From Planctomycetota bacterium (GTDB lineage: Bacteria > Planctomycetota > Planctomycetia > Pirellulales > Lacipirellulaceae), in assembly GCA_029781135.1 (NCBI GenBank), contig JAKOXH010000004.1, forward strand, positions 1-35,052: a DNA stretch of 35,052 bases, given 5' to 3'. The position numbers and the translations under genes were made by a program. Below the pieces are notes generated by a model that saw nothing but the letters and a program-made list of their open reading frames with translations, was not told where the DNA came from and made no database searches. Shown here one piece after another: positions 24,717 to 32,874 of the stretch (position 1 is the stretch's first letter; every line of letters starts with the position of its first letter).

Positions 24717-25976
24717 ATGCCAACTACGAAACCAGCGCCCAGTGCCACCAAACGTACCAGCGTTGGCGGCCTTCTCGACCGAGCGCTCAATGCCGGCGAT
24801 GGCGTATTACGACTCACACCGACGTGGGTGCCACGGTCATTCCTGCATCCTGGCAAGCGGATCAAGTTGCATCCCGACGACTGGTATGCGTATGGCGCCC
24901 ATCGCGGCGGCATCGATGAACGCTGGTTCTCGAGCACGACCGAGGCCGCCAATGAAGGCCGTGTGTGGCACGAAGGCTTGAGCTTCTGCGAATTCGAGGG
25001 CGAGGAATTTTTGTTGCGGGATGCCGTCGAAGAAGCCGGCGCGCGGCTCATCGGCGACGTCCTGTTCAAGAAGTACAACCGCTGGCCCGTGTATTCGAAG
25101 TTTTTCGATAACATGGGCCCGATTCCTCATCACATGCATCAACGATTCGAGGATGCGAAGTTGGTCGGCCAGGAAGGGAAGCCGGAGAGCTATTACTTCC
25201 CGCCGCAGCTCAATAATGTGGATAACAACTTTGCCTATACCTTCATGGGCCTCGAGCCTGGCACCACCAAGGAACAGGTTCGCAAGTGCCTGGAGGATTG
25301 GAGCAAAGGCGATAACGGCATGCTCGACCTATCGCGGGCCTACCGGCTCAAGCGGGGCACCGGCTGGCTGATTCCGCCGGGCATTTTGCATGCCCCCGGC
25401 TCGCTGTGCACTTACGAACCTCAATGGGGTTCCGATGTGTTTGCCATGTTCCAGTCGCTGGTCGAAGGCCGCGAGGTTCCATGGTCGCTCTTGGTGAAAG
25501 ATATGCCACCGGAAAAACACCAAGACCTCGATTTCATTGTGGGCCAACTCGATTGGGAAAAGAACGTCGATACGCACTTTAAGGAACACAACTACTTGGA
25601 GCCCATCGTCGACCAGCAGCGCAGCGGCAAGGGTTACACCGATCGCTGGATTGTGTACGGCACGATCGACGGCCAACAGCTATTTAGTGCGAAAGAACTG
25701 ACGGTGGAACCGGGCGCGAGCTGTACGATTCAGGATCCCGGCGCAAGCGGTTGGATCACGGTACAAGGCCGCGGCCGAATGGGCAAACTCGATATTCAAA
25801 CGCCCGTGATGATTCGCTTCGGCGCGCGCACTCAGGATGAAGTATTTATCACGTACGAAGCGGCCAAAGCGGGCGTCAAAGTTGAAAACACGGGCAGCGA
25901 GCCACTCGTGGGCCTGCGGTACTTCGGGCCAAATGTGCATAGTAATTTGCCCAAGAATGGCGGCGCTTCAAAATGA
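24717..25976 (+). CDS. Cupin-fold protein, phosphomannose-isomerase-like
   Basis: The 419-residue cytoplasmic protein is preceded by TTAGGAGA at 24701-24708. The central half has the layout of a type I phosphomannose-isomerase cupin: a His-rich segment PIPHHMHQRFED (His138, His139, His141, Glu145) and a later PPGILHAPGSL with His225, both likely metal ligands, and a C-terminal jelly-roll half (ELTVEPGASCTIQDPGASGWITVQGRG, about 325-352). Phosphomannose isomerases convert mannose 6-phosphate to fructose 6-phosphate. The N-terminal 45 residues and the wide spacing of ligands differ from standard ManA, and the neighbours are a TIM-barrel isomerase and a dehydrogenase, so a non-canonical sugar or sugar phosphate is likely. 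It ends four bases before the REP-type palindrome. Confidence 0.75.
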   Translation: MPTTKPAPSATKRTSVGGLLDRALNAGDGVLRLTPTWVPRSFLHPGKRIKLHPDDWYAYGAHRGGIDERWFSSTTEAANEGRVWHEGLSFCEFEGEEFLLRDAVEEAGARLIGDVLFKKYNRWPVYSKFFDNMGPIPHHMHQRFEDAKLVGQEGKPESYYFPPQLNNVDNNFAYTFMGLEPGTTKEQVRKCLEDWSKGDNGMLDLSRAYRLKRGTGWLIPPGILHAPGSLCTYEPQWGSDVFAMFQSLVEGREVPWSLLVKDMPPEKHQDLDFIVGQLDWEKNVDTHFKEHNYLEPIVDQQRSGKGYTDRWIVYGTIDGQQLFSAKELTVEPGASCTIQDPGASGWITVQGRGRMGKLDIQTPVMIRFGARTQDEVFITYEAAKAGVKVENTGSEPLVGLRYFGPNVHSNLPKNGGASK

Positions 25977-25980
25977 CTTC

Positions 25981-26007
25981 CCAGCCGACGGCATGCCGTC
26001 GGCTTGG
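25981..26007. repeat. REP-like palindrome, left copy
   Basis: Core AGCCGACGGCATGCCGTCGG continues into CT, giving a perfect 22-base palindrome (25983-26004). It is four bases after the cupin stop and matches the right copy at 26616-26643 except for one missing A in the left arm. Confidence 0.9.
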
Positions 26008-26045
26008 CATTCCATTCCGCGGAGATATATTTGGGAGCCGGTGCC

Positions 26046-26597
26046 ATGCCGAACTGGTGGCTCGTAAGCTGGACGACTTACGCCACCTGGCTGCCTGGCG
26101 ACAAACGCGGCTTCTGCACGTGGCGCAAGCGAGAATACATCCCACCGCCTATACGGTATGCCCAACCAGGCGAAGCCCCATACCATGCGGCCGACTTCAC
26201 GCACGTTCACGCGTTGGCCCGGGAAATCAGTGAAGAACCTGTCTACCTCACGGTCGAGCAGATGCAAATTGCCCTCGCGGCGATTGTTGCTGAAGTTGCG
26301 GAGATTCCCGTCGTGCCGGCCGTAATTTCGCTCGGCAGTTGGCACGTGCATTGGCTCTGCCATTTCGGTACACTGAGGATTCGCCCCACGGTGGGGCGCG
26401 TCAAGGCGGCGGCCACGCGCGAGTTGAATATTTTCGGATTCGAGGGGAAGCGCCCATGGACCAAGGGCTGCAACATGCGCTCGAAGCGGACGCGGCGTGC
26501 CTGTCGCGCGGCATACAAATACGTGCGCGATCATCGGCAGCAAGGCTGTTTGGTTTATGAATGGCCCATCGATCCCAAGTACTTGATTTTTGATTGA
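26046..26597 (+). CDS. REP-associated tyrosine transposase-like protein (Y1/HUH type)
   Basis: The 183-residue protein starts at ATG 26046 (MPNWWLVSWTTYATWLPGDK). The N-terminal WTTYATWLPGDKRGF strand is typical of Y1_Tnp-related proteins; the HUH metal-binding pair is WHVHWLC (His100 and His102), and a conserved helix with Tyr (AAYKYVRDHRQQGCLVYEW, about 156-174) would supply the nucleophile, with Tyr157 or Tyr159 as candidates. HUH transposases of this class nick single-stranded DNA at hairpin ends. A longer frame from 26004 begins with TTG inside the palindrome and is rejected. No other enzyme of the IS200/IS605 type (TnpB) is adjacent. Its flanks suggest a domesticated REP-handling enzyme rather than an IS. 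Confidence 0.8.
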   Translation: MPNWWLVSWTTYATWLPGDKRGFCTWRKREYIPPPIRYAQPGEAPYHAADFTHVHALAREISEEPVYLTVEQMQIALAAIVAEVAEIPVVPAVISLGSWHVHWLCHFGTLRIRPTVGRVKAAATRELNIFGFEGKRPWTKGCNMRSKRTRRACRAAYKYVRDHRQQGCLVYEWPIDPKYLIFD

Positions 26598-26615
26598 ATT
26601 AGAGTTGGCATGAAT

Positions 26616-26643
26616 CCAAGCCGACGGCATGCCGTCGGCTTGG
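26616..26643. repeat. REP-like palindrome, right copy (perfect 28 bp)
   Basis: CCAAGCCGACGGCA and TGCCGTCGGCTTGG are exact reverse complements. It starts 18 bases after the transposase stop and ends 24 bases before the TIM-barrel gene start. Confidence 0.92.
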
Positions 26644-26667
26644 GGGTGTTTACGAGAATTGCAAGAC

Positions 26668-27717
26668 ATGACAAACTCACGCAACCAATTTCCGAAACTG
26701 CATAACGCGGCATGGCCTGGTGTTGTTGGTAAAGGCGAGGGGAGCGAGCCGCCGATTGGGCTCGATACGATGCTCGATCTCACCGCGGCTGCTGAAGTAA
26801 ACGGCCAGCGGTTCGATGGCGTGGACCTGTTTTTGTTCGATCCGCACGTGAGTATCGACTCGACCGATGCTCAGTTGGAGGAACTCGCCAAGCGGGTGAA
26901 ATCACATGGGCTCGTTGTTGGCTCAGTGGTGGCCCCGGTGTGGCCACCGACGGGCGGCGGCTCGGCGATGGGCGATGATGCGGCCCAGCGGCAATTTCTT
27001 GCCCAGGTGAAAAAGGGGTGTCGCATTGCTCGGGCGCTCCGGCAAATCGGTATCCGGCCCTATGGTGTTGTACGTATCGATTCCGCGTGCTCGCCCACGG
27101 AATGGGCTGCGAGCCCCAAGGCAAATACCCAGCGGATCGCCGATACATTTCGCAAAGCGTGCGATATTGCCGAGGAGTTTGGCGAGCGCCTGGCGGCCGA
27201 GGGCGAAATCTGCTGGGGCGGCATGCACAGCACCCAGCACATGGTCGAGGTTTTGCAGACCGTCAATCGGCCGAAAACGCTAGGCTTCCAGGCAGATATG
27301 GCGCACACGCTGCTCTTCATGATGGGTCACAACGCCCCAGAAGATCGGCTCGTGCCGGCCGATTTTCGCTGGGACGATGCGGCTGCCTTCGCGGCTGGCT
27401 ACAAACGCCTCACCGACGCACTGCGTCCCTGGACGATCGACTTCCATGTCGCACAGAACAATGGGGAAGTGTTCGGCTCCGGTTCGCACGATAAGACCGG
27501 CCGACATTGCCTGCCGAACGCGCCCGATGGCAAGCTCGATGTCGTCAAGTACGCTGGATATTGGCTCCGCGATGCGAACGGGCAACCGAACAAGGCGTTC
27601 CAGCATATTTGTTGGGACGGCTGCATGTTCCCCAATGAAACGCTCATGAACCCGCGCACCTGGAATGATATTCTGGCAATGATGGTTGCCGTGCGCGATG
27701 CGCATGGATGGAACTGA
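26668..27717 (+). CDS. TIM-barrel sugar isomerase/epimerase-like protein
   Basis: The 349-residue cytoplasmic protein belongs to the xylose-isomerase-like TIM-barrel family (AP endonuclease 2 / sugar phosphate isomerase-epimerase fold). Candidate divalent metal ligands are Glu180 ([10 protein letters not shown]), Asp210 (GFQADMAHT) with His213, and His260 ([10 protein letters not shown]). Family members interconvert keto- and aldo-sugars or epimerise them (xylose isomerase, inosose dehydratase, allulose epimerase). The true start is ATG 26668; a frame opening at 26629 lies inside the palindrome and is spurious. It sits between the cupin (upstream, across the RAYT cassette) and a Gfo/Idh/MocA dehydrogenase (downstream); such triplets are typical of sugar or inositol conversion routes. 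The exact substrate is unknown. Confidence 0.88.
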   Translation: MTNSRNQFPKLHNAAWPGVVGKGEGSEPPIGLDTMLDLTAAAEVNGQRFDGVDLFLFDPHVSIDSTDAQLEELAKRVKSHGLVVGSVVAPVWPPTGGGSAMGDDAAQRQFLAQVKKGCRIARALRQIGIRPYGVVRIDSACSPTEWAASPKANTQRIADTFRKACDIAEEFGERLAAEGEICWGGMHSTQHMVEVLQTVNRPKTLGFQADMAHTLLFMMGHNAPEDRLVPADFRWDDAAAFAAGYKRLTDALRPWTIDFHVAQNNGEVFGSGSHDKTGRHCLPNAPDGKLDVVKYAGYWLRDANGQPNKAFQHICWDGCMFPNETLMNPRTWNDILAMMVAVRDAHGWN

Positions 27718-27768
27718 CACTGTGAATTTCACCACGGAGTGCACAGTCAGCGCGGTGGAGAGATTTCA

Positions 27769-27857
27769 GATTGAAGATTTATGATTGACGATTTGGAAGA
27801 TCTTGGACGCATGTTCGTTCTTCAATCGTCAATCCTCAAATCATCAATCGCAAATTT
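27769..27857. repeat. AT-rich inverted repeat between TIM-barrel and dehydrogenase genes
   Basis: The left arm has GATTGAAGATTTATGATTGA and CGATTTGGAAG, the right arm CTTCAATCGTCAATCC and TCAAATCATCAATCG; they pair with mismatches over more than 30 bases. It is AT-richer than its surroundings and of a different family from the other palindromes here. Confidence 0.65.
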
Positions 27858-27915
27858 GATCTCCGTATGGACTGTGGTTCCGTGATTCAATCTGGTTCTC
27901 ATTTAGAGTTCTTCA

Positions 27916-29058
27916 ATGTCACAACGCAAACCGCTTCGGATTGGCATGATCGGTTACGGCTTCATGGGCCGGGCGCACTCGAACGCTTACAAACGGGTCA
28001 ACGATTTTTTTGACCTCGAATACCGGCCGGTGCTGCAAGCTATTTGTGCGCGTGACGAGGCCAAAGCCAAACAGTTCGCCGACAATTGGGGCTATGCCTC
28101 GGTCGAGACCGATTGGCGGAAGCTCATCGAGCGGAAGGATATTGACGCCGTTGATATTTGCGTGCCGAACAACCTGCATCACGACATCGCCATCGCCGCT
28201 GCCAAGGCTGGTAAGATGATTTTGTGCGAAAAGCCCCTCTCGATGAATACGGCCGAAGGGCAGGAAATGGTCGATGCCGTCGAAAAAGCCGGTGTTGCCA
28301 ACACGGTATGGTACAACTATCGCCGTGTGCCGGCTGTCACACTTGCCAAACAATTGATCGATGAGGGTCGCCTGGGTCGCATCTTCCATTACCGTGCCAA
28401 CTTCCTGCAAGATTGGACGATTTCGGCCGACTTGCCGCAGGGCGGAGCAGGGCTCTGGCGGATCGATGTGAAGGCCGCCGGCAGCGGCGTCACGGGCGAC
28501 TTGTTGGCCCATTGCATTGATACTGCCCTGTGGCTCAACGGCCCCATTACAAGCGTCACGGCAATGACCGAGACGTTCATCAAGGAACGCAAGCACACCG
28601 AGTCGGGCAAAGTCGAGCCGGTGGGTATCGATGACGCGTGTGCGTTCTTGTGTCGTTTTGCCAATGGCTCGCTCGCGATCTTCGAATCGACTCGTTACGC
28701 TCGCGGTCATAAAGCGCTCTATACGTTTGAGATCAACGGCGCCGACGCGTCGATCGCGTGGGACTTGCACGATTTGCATCGGCTCAACTATTTCGACCAT
28801 CGCGATGACTCGATCGTGCGCGGCTGGCGGTCGATCCACGTGACCGACGGTGACATGCCCTACATGGGTCACTGGTGGGTACCCGGCCTGCAAATTGGAT
28901 ACGAGCACTCGTTCGTGCACCAAGTCGCCGACTTCTTGCAGAACCTGGCAGCGAAGCGGCCGACGTCACCCACGTTCCGCCAAGCGCTCGAAACGCAAAA
29001 GGTTTGTGATGCCGTGCTAGCAAGCGCCAAGAGTGGGCAGTGGGTAAATGTGAAGTAG
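27916..29058 (+). CDS. Gfo/Idh/MocA family dehydrogenase (cytoplasmic)
   Basis: The 380-residue protein has no signal peptide. It has the NAD(P)-binding motif GYGFMG (residues 13-18), the catalytic CEKPL motif (Glu105-Lys106-Pro107), and the second-domain pair Asp195/His199 ([11 protein letters not shown]). This is a complete active site of the inositol 2-dehydrogenase/glucose-fructose-oxidoreductase family, which oxidises a hydroxyl group on a sugar or polyol and passes hydride to NAD(P). The C-terminal half is a beta-sheet substrate domain. It is the last gene of the cupin-TIM-Gfo series; a repeat lies in the 198-base gap to the TIM-barrel gene. A role in inositol or keto-sugar metabolism is inferred. 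Confidence 0.93.
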   Translation: MSQRKPLRIGMIGYGFMGRAHSNAYKRVNDFFDLEYRPVLQAICARDEAKAKQFADNWGYASVETDWRKLIERKDIDAVDICVPNNLHHDIAIAAAKAGKMILCEKPLSMNTAEGQEMVDAVEKAGVANTVWYNYRRVPAVTLAKQLIDEGRLGRIFHYRANFLQDWTISADLPQGGAGLWRIDVKAAGSGVTGDLLAHCIDTALWLNGPITSVTAMTETFIKERKHTESGKVEPVGIDDACAFLCRFANGSLAIFESTRYARGHKALYTFEINGADASIAWDLHDLHRLNYFDHRDDSIVRGWRSIHVTDGDMPYMGHWWVPGLQIGYEHSFVHQVADFLQNLAAKRPTSPTFRQALETQKVCDAVLASAKSGQWVNVK

Positions 29059-29268
29059 CGCACTCAATTGCGGCATTACCTTACACTGGTGAAATCTCGG
29101 CGGCTGCGCGCAACCGCCGCTAGCATGTGTGCTGCCAATTTCGCCGACTGCGCAAAGTTTCCGTTCCCGTCTGCCGAGTTATTCACTACGCGGTGCGCGC
29201 AATTGCGCTCCTAGCGGTCGTGGCTGAGCATAGCTGGCATGTCGCATTGGGAGTGATGAGAACAAATC

Positions 29269-30111
29269 ATGTACGCGTTCGTTCATATCGAAAAAACGGC
29301 GGGCACGACTCTCAATAACATACTGCGCCGTGCTTTGGGGACACGCCATTGCGATATTCGACTACCGCTCGCCAAACGAAAGAACGATCAAGAAGACCAT
29401 CGGGTCTGTGTTGAAGCGGCAGATTTGCGGCGTGTCCGCCGGCTTTATCGAAATTTACGCGGTATCGCTGGGCATAATGTCAAGGCTTATGCCGACTTGC
29501 ATGAGGCTGATCCCGAGATCCAATTCCTTACGGTCCTGCGCGATCCGTATTCGCGTTTCCGCTCGCACTTTCTCAACCGTGCTCCAGGACATACTCGCGA
29601 AGCGCTCGATGAATGGCTGGCCGGCGGCTGGACGCACAATTGGCAAACGAAAATGATCGCGGGCGAAGCCGATGGTGAGAAGGCAATTGAACTAATCAAA
29701 ACGCGGTTTGGCTTTGTGGGGCTCACCGAGAAGTTCGACGAGTCACTGCTGATGCTGCGCCAGTGGTTAGGCGACCCCAGCCTTAACTTCGCGTACAAGC
29801 GTGTCAATTGCATCAGTGCCAAGCAGCGCCCGCGCGATGCGGCGCGCGAAAAGGACGATATGAGCTATTTGGAATCGCCCGAGGTGCGTGCACAAATCGC
29901 TGCGGCCAACGCAGAAGATCAAAAAGTGTACGACTTCGTCACAGCGAACATTTATCCGCGTCAGCTTGCCGCCTACGGAACGAACTTGGCCGCTGAATTG
30001 AAAGAACTTCGTAACAATAACCAGGCCGCTACGAAGTTATCCGAACCGTTCGTGGGCAGTTTCGTGCGGAATTACGTTTATAAGCCGCTAATCCACTGTT
30101 ATGTAATGTAA
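29269..30111 (+). CDS. Sulfotransferase family protein (type 2 / heparan-sulfate-like)
   Basis: The 280-residue protein has the PAPS 5'-phosphosulfate loop HIEKTAGTTL (residues 6-15) and the 3'-phosphate region LTVLRDPYSRFRSHF (about 87-101, with Arg91 and Ser99). This matches the sulfotransferase family 2 that modifies carbohydrate chains such as heparan sulfate, with PAPS as donor. It has no signal peptide or transmembrane segment, so it should act in the cytoplasm on a polysaccharide precursor or lipid-linked sugar. It follows the dehydrogenase by 210 bases and precedes the PEP-CTERM genes. The substrate is unknown; a role in making a sulfated exopolysaccharide fits the PEP-CTERM/surface context but is inference. 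Confidence 0.9.
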   Translation: MYAFVHIEKTAGTTLNNILRRALGTRHCDIRLPLAKRKNDQEDHRVCVEAADLRRVRRLYRNLRGIAGHNVKAYADLHEADPEIQFLTVLRDPYSRFRSHFLNRAPGHTREALDEWLAGGWTHNWQTKMIAGEADGEKAIELIKTRFGFVGLTEKFDESLLMLRQWLGDPSLNFAYKRVNCISAKQRPRDAAREKDDMSYLESPEVRAQIAAANAEDQKVYDFVTANIYPRQLAAYGTNLAAELKELRNNNQAATKLSEPFVGSFVRNYVYKPLIHCYVM

Positions 30112-30697
30112 ACGTGGTGAGTGTGCTTAATGGCATCAGAAATCGTCTGATGGCGCACTGCTCGAGCGGAGACTATTTGTGTTCCTGAAATGCCATGGCG
30201 CTCCTGGCATTCCGCCATTGCGGTTGTTTCGCCATCGAATTTCTTAGCGTGCGTCTATATTTTGCCGCAGCCACACGACTCCGAACGGCGTCACGCCCTC
30301 GAGCGGCATTTGACGGCGACGCTCGTTACCGCGAGGAGAGTCTCCCAGCACTGGTGGCGCACTCGAGTCCCGGCGCTATTTGGTCGCTCCGCGCGTCGGA
30401 AGTCCAAACCTCATTACGTGTTTTTGGCCTATCGCGGCCAATGAGCGTTCAGTTTTGCGTGGCGACCGCGATGAATCGTTGCGAACCACTTCCCTCAATG
30501 GTGCTTCGTCGGCAAATCGGGTGGCGATATTGGGTTATTGCAGCCGGCATCGCATTGTCGCTACAATAAAAGGTTGCTTACGAAAACACAGAAAGGGCTT
30601 CCCGCCAATTCATCGTGGCGGGGCGAACAACATTGAGCAGCAACTTCGTTCGTCTAATCGCAATCCGAGTTATAGCAATCCGAGGTGAGGTCTAGTG
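30112..30697. other. Large intergenic region upstream of the PEP-CTERM gene
   Basis: Short overlapping frames exist here but have no recognisable motif, ribosome site or start, so I call no gene. It contains a hairpin at 30134-30152 (CATCAGA/TCTGATG), a candidate promoter at 30538-30567, a hairpin at 30601-30622 (CCCGCCA/TGGCGGG) in the putative leader, and a GAGGTGAGG ribosome site at 30682-30690. Confidence 0.5.
30538..30567 (+). promoter_or_regulatory. Candidate promoter of the PEP-CTERM gene
   Basis: TTGCAG at 30538-30543 and, after 18 bases, TACAAT at 30562-30567 (five of six matches to the -10 consensus). The resulting leader of about 120 bases would include a hairpin at 30601-30622. 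The -35 match is weak. Confidence 0.3.
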
Positions 30698-31405
30698 ATG
30701 TGCAACTTTTGGCGTTTGACTTTGTTGGCCTGCGGGCTTGTGATGTTCACTATTTCGACACGGCCAGTTGTGGCCACCCCCACGGTTTACTTCGATCGCG
30801 ACAACTCCACGGCGTCGATGACATCGTTTCCCAACTCGCAAGCGAAATTCAGTCAGTTCCTAAGCTCGCTGAGTTCCTACGGCATCGATAACATCGACAC
30901 CGCAGTTGGGATGAATCCAGCGCTGGTCTTCGGCGCGACTGGCATCACAGCAACGACGCAAGGTGTGCTGGCACAAAACGCCCCTGGTTTTCAAATTGGT
31001 TCGCAGGCGCTGCTGGAACTCGACGCCGTCGGCTTTCCGCAGGTGGACACGGTCTTCACGTTGAATCAATACATTACGGCTTTTGGCGCCTTCGTGATTC
31101 AAGGTGGCGACGGCGCCAATAATAATCCAACCACCTTTCGCCTGAGAAATACCGCGACCAATGCCTTCGTCGACGTGCCGCTCCAAATTGGTCCCGGCTG
31201 GGGATTCGACAATGCCTTCTTTCTCGGCGTGACCGACACGGCGCCGTTCAACGAAGTGTCGATCATTGAGTCGACGGACGCCGTCGATGGAATACTATTG
31301 GACAATATCGTTGCGGGCCATGTTCCGGAACCGGGTTCGCTCGCGCTCATGTTGCTCGGCGGAGCATGCGCCTGCGGTCGCTACGCGCGTGGCCGACGCG
31401 ATTAG
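30698..31405 (+). CDS. PEP-CTERM secreted protein
   Basis: The 235-residue protein starts at ATG 30698, seven bases after GAGGTGAGG. It has a signal peptide (MCNFWRLTLLACGLVMFTIS, cleavage near 27), a central beta-rich domain without recognisable catalytic motif, and a C-terminal sorting signal VPEPGSLALMLLGG followed by a short Arg-rich tail (residues 209-235). PEP-CTERM proteins are cut at this signal by an exosortase and end up in the cell surface or matrix. The exosortase is not in this window. It is followed within 125 bases by a beta-propeller PEP-CTERM protein, so the two may be partners. Confidence 0.9.
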   Translation: MCNFWRLTLLACGLVMFTISTRPVVATPTVYFDRDNSTASMTSFPNSQAKFSQFLSSLSSYGIDNIDTAVGMNPALVFGATGITATTQGVLAQNAPGFQIGSQALLELDAVGFPQVDTVFTLNQYITAFGAFVIQGGDGANNNPTTFRLRNTATNAFVDVPLQIGPGWGFDNAFFLGVTDTAPFNEVSIIESTDAVDGILLDNIVAGHVPEPGSLALMLLGGACACGRYARGRRD

Positions 31406-31447
31406 AATTGTACTCTCGACAAATTAGCGGCAGGGGAAGCATTGACC

Positions 31448-31528
31448 ATGCCCCGCGTTGAACTGTTATTTTACAAGTGGCCGACTGCGCCCTCTCGGCA
31501 TACTATTGCGAGTCGAATGTACGTGTAG
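31448..31528 (+). CDS. Possible 26-residue upstream ORF / leader peptide
   Basis: ATG 31448 opens a 26-codon frame (MPRVELLFYKWPTAPSRHTI and six more residues) ending at TAG 31526-31528. CAGGGGAAG lies 9-17 bases upstream, a reasonable ribosome site. Its stop is one base before GTG 31530, the likely start of the propeller protein, so translational coupling is possible. It has no signal peptide or known motif and could be chance. Confidence 0.3.
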   Translation: MPRVELLFYKWPTAPSRHTIASRMYV

Positions 31529-31529
31529 C

Positions 31530-32768
31530 GTGTTGCACTTTAGATTTCTCAACTCGGAACGCCGCCGCGGCTATTCTAGCTGGGCGACACGCGTGGTATG
31601 GTTCGCCGTAGCCATTTGCTGGGGTGCGCCGCATGCATCGCGGGCGGCCGACCTGCTGGTGGTCGATCGGCTCTCGAACAGCGTCTATCGCTATAGTGCG
31701 GCTGGAGAACTTCTAGGAACAGTGGTCGACCATTCTGCTGATCTGAATCAGCCGACGGGCATCGGAATGTCGCCAGATTTTACCCGGCTGTACGTATCGA
31801 GTTCGCAAAATAATCGCGTCATAAGGTACGATTACAATCCCGCAACTGGGACTGCGACCAATCCGACGATCTTTGCCGATGTAAGCGATGGCCTCGATTA
31901 TCCGAACGACATCAAATTCAGCCCCGACGGCAGCAAGATTTACGTGGCGGATTTGAACGGCGGCGTGTCGCGCTTCAACGCCGACGGCAGCAGCGCGGGT
32001 CCAAAACTCATGTTGCCGTCCACCTCTGGCCAAGGAAGCACGCTAACCTCGTCGCTGAATTTCACGTCGACCGGGGAACTGCTGGCCGGAGCGTTCGGCG
32101 ATGCCGGTGGTGCAGGCGGCGGTGTTGCGATCTCAAACGCTTCTGTATCGGCGTTCACGGGGTTTTTCGTGCAGCCGTCGGCCGCAATCAACGGTGCGAC
32201 CGGCTTGATGATCCACGACGGCTATGTATACGTTTCTAGCTTATTCACCGCGAGTATCCAGCGATTCACCTTGTCGAGCGGGCTAATGGACGTTTCCTGG
32301 GGAATCACGGGCGTCGCCTTTCCGCAGGACTTGGTCGAAGCGCCCGACGGCAATGGCTTTCTCGCTGGCATTTTGGGATTTTCCGGTGGCGCGGGAAATA
32401 TATCTCGGTACGCTTTCGACGGCACGTTCCTGAGCACGTTCGCCACTCCCAGTCAAAATGGTTTTGTGGAGGCCACGGCTTTCGTCGTTGTGCCAAAGCT
32501 CATGGTTGGCGATTTCAATAACAACGGTATTGTCGACGCGGCCGATTACATTATGTGGCGGAATGCGTCGCCGACTGCTACGCTTCCCAACGACGGTACG
32601 CCGGGAGTGGTCGACGGCTCTGATTACAGCGACTGGCGGACGAATTTCGGCAAGTCCGCACCGATAAGTTCAACCTCTCTCGGCACGCAGCTCGCCCCAG
32701 AGCCAGCCGATGTCTTGCTGTTGTTCATGGCGATCCTTCTTGGCAGCTTGGCACGCAATCGAGGTTAG
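31530..32768 (+). CDS. Secreted beta-propeller protein with dockerin-like repeat and PEP-CTERM anchor
   Basis: The gene encodes about 412 residues from GTG 31530. It has a signal peptide (TRVVWFAVAICWGAPHASRA, ending near residue 40) and a propeller of NHL/SMP30-like blades, with SPDFTRLYVSSSQNNRVIRYD and SPDGSKIYVADLNGGVSRF as clear examples. Residues 327-375 are a Ca2+-binding dockerin/EF-hand-like segment, GDFNNNGIVDAADYIMWR and a second VVDGSDYSDWR loop, of the kind common in planctomycete exported proteins. The C-terminus APEPADVLLLFMAILLGSLARNRG is a PEP-CTERM-like sorting signal. The frame opens at TTG 31458, but the GTG keeps the signal peptide compact and couples to the upstream short ORF; GTG 31593 is a further alternative. 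A binding or matrix role is inferred. Confidence 0.85.
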   Translation: MLHFRFLNSERRRGYSSWATRVVWFAVAICWGAPHASRAADLLVVDRLSNSVYRYSAAGELLGTVVDHSADLNQPTGIGMSPDFTRLYVSSSQNNRVIRYDYNPATGTATNPTIFADVSDGLDYPNDIKFSPDGSKIYVADLNGGVSRFNADGSSAGPKLMLPSTSGQGSTLTSSLNFTSTGELLAGAFGDAGGAGGGVAISNASVSAFTGFFVQPSAAINGATGLMIHDGYVYVSSLFTASIQRFTLSSGLMDVSWGITGVAFPQDLVEAPDGNGFLAGILGFSGGAGNISRYAFDGTFLSTFATPSQNGFVEATAFVVVPKLMVGDFNNNGIVDAADYIMWRNASPTATLPNDGTPGVVDGSDYSDWRTNFGKSAPISSTSLGTQLAPEPADVLLLFMAILLGSLARNRG

Positions 32769-32874
32769 GCACCGACCGCACATGGCGACGCAATTTTTCG
32801 CTTGCCGAATTCGACGTTTGCCGGGGCGTCATCTCGCATCACAATCGCGAGGCTGGCCCGGCAGAAATACGATC

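Larger units (their letters stand above)
25981..26643 (+). mobile_element. REP/RAYT cassette: transposase gene flanked by two palindromes
   Basis: A Y1-type transposase gene lies between two near-identical 22-28-base palindromes, at 25981-26007 and 26616-26643. The unit fills the gap between the cupin gene (stop 25976) and the TIM-barrel gene (start 26668) almost exactly. This is the arrangement of REP-associated tyrosine transposases, in which the enzyme is thought to mobilise or bind its flanking palindromes. Confidence 0.8.

Noticed and set aside
26629..26667. Earlier start for the TIM-barrel gene
   Set aside because: It lies inside the right REP-like palindrome; ATG 26668 starts the conserved part.
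27721..27915. CRISPR-like repeats
   Set aside because: The AT-rich segments form one inverted repeat, not regularly spaced direct repeats.
30190..30569. Overlapping short plus-strand frames before the PEP-CTERM gene
   Set aside because: No ribosome site, start consistency or motif; the composition looks like noncoding DNA.
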